From an uncultured Lentisphaeria bacterium (GTDB taxonomy: Bacteria; Verrucomicrobiota; Lentisphaeria; Victivallales; Victivallaceae), in contig CALABZ010000155.1 of assembly GCA_937888615.1 (NCBI GenBank), positions 1 through 14,757 of the forward strand: DNA of 14,757 nucleotides, in the 5' to 3' direction. The position numbers were made by a program, and so were the translations under genes. A model generated the notes under the pieces. The model was given only the letters and a program-made list of their open reading frames with translations, had not been told where the DNA came from and did no database searches. Positions 14,621 through 14,757 of this stretch are shown one piece after another (position 1 is the first letter of the stretch; each line of letters begins with the position of its first letter).

Positions 14621-14757
14621 CTAAAAAACGAATTCCGGTTGAAAATTCTCCGGCCCCGGCGGTTTGGTGAACGGTTGATCGAGCCATTGTCGCAAGTCCC
14701 GGTAAACAAAGAGATTCCACTTCAAAAACGTCACCAGGGTTGAGAAGTGCCATTCGG
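14621..14757 (-). CDS. Transposase, C-terminal fragment cut by the window edge
   Basis: On the - strand, 44 codons are open from the window edge to a TAG at 14621-14623. The translation contains WNLFVYRDLRQWLDQPF, then TKPPGPENFQPEFVF and the stop. An ending with NLF-x-YRDL, WL-x-x-PF and a proline-rich tail is typical, from memory, of the C-termini of some DDE transposases, but the exact IS family cannot be fixed from so little. A competing 93-aa frame on the same strand (14753-14472) has no recognisable features and seems a shadow. The remainder of the gene lies beyond the window. Confidence 0.5.
   Translation of the reverse strand, partial: EWHFSTLVTFLKWNLFVYRDLRQWLDQPFTKPPGPENFQPEFVF

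Noticed and set aside
14472..14753. 93-aa - strand frame near the right edge
   Set aside because: It overlaps the transposase-like frame, which has recognisable motifs, and its own translation shows none.

Overview
The window most resembles a chromosomal accessory carbohydrate/lipid-utilisation locus of a Lentisphaerota (Victivallis-like) or related PVC-group bacterium. This is inferred from gene content: a pseudopilin with a type IV-like N-terminus and a C-terminal DGH motif, a LamG plus DUF6067-like secreted protein, a neutral-ceramidase-like enzyme, tandem amidohydrolases, GH28 and MocA-type genes, and LacI and AraC regulators. That mix is common in Lentisphaerota and Planctomycetota. No rRNA or other marker gene is present, so the taxonomy is not proven.

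Left part, + strand (1-2679): the 3' portion of a GH28-like glycosidase gene, then a collapsed Gfo/Idh/MocA oxidoreductase that has lost most of its catalytic centre, then a lacI-family regulator whose start codon lies inside the end of that remnant. A + strand gene (2940-4583) follows. It fuses two amidohydrolase-like domains, the first without metal ligands and the second with a complete set.

Middle part, - strand (10902 down to 4567): an apparent four-gene operon. In transcription order it encodes a type II/IV pseudopilin, a small secreted carbohydrate-binding-like protein, a 1173-aa secreted LamG/DUF6067-like protein whose C-terminus is homologous to that small protein, and a ceramidase-like zinc hydrolase without a signal peptide. 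The hydrolase gene ends tail to tail with the amidohydrolase gene, overlapping it by 17 bp. A further - strand gene upstream (13042-11063) encodes a large cytoplasmic protein that looks like a TIM-barrel glycosidase.

Right part: an AraC-family regulator (13360-14223, +) is transcribed divergently from the glycosidase-like gene. Their predicted promoters overlap, and the - strand promoter shares an 11-base block with the pseudopilin promoter, so the two - strand units may be co-regulated. About 400 bp without a convincing gene follow, including a perfect 19-bp inverted repeat. At the right edge is what appears to be the last 44 codons of a transposase.

A plausible reading, by inference, is that extracellular proteins bind and process a host or plant glycoconjugate, while cytoplasmic enzymes (glycosidase-like protein, ceramidase-like amidase, amidohydrolase) finish the breakdown under LacI and AraC control. 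No CRISPR array, tRNA, rRNA or defence system was seen.
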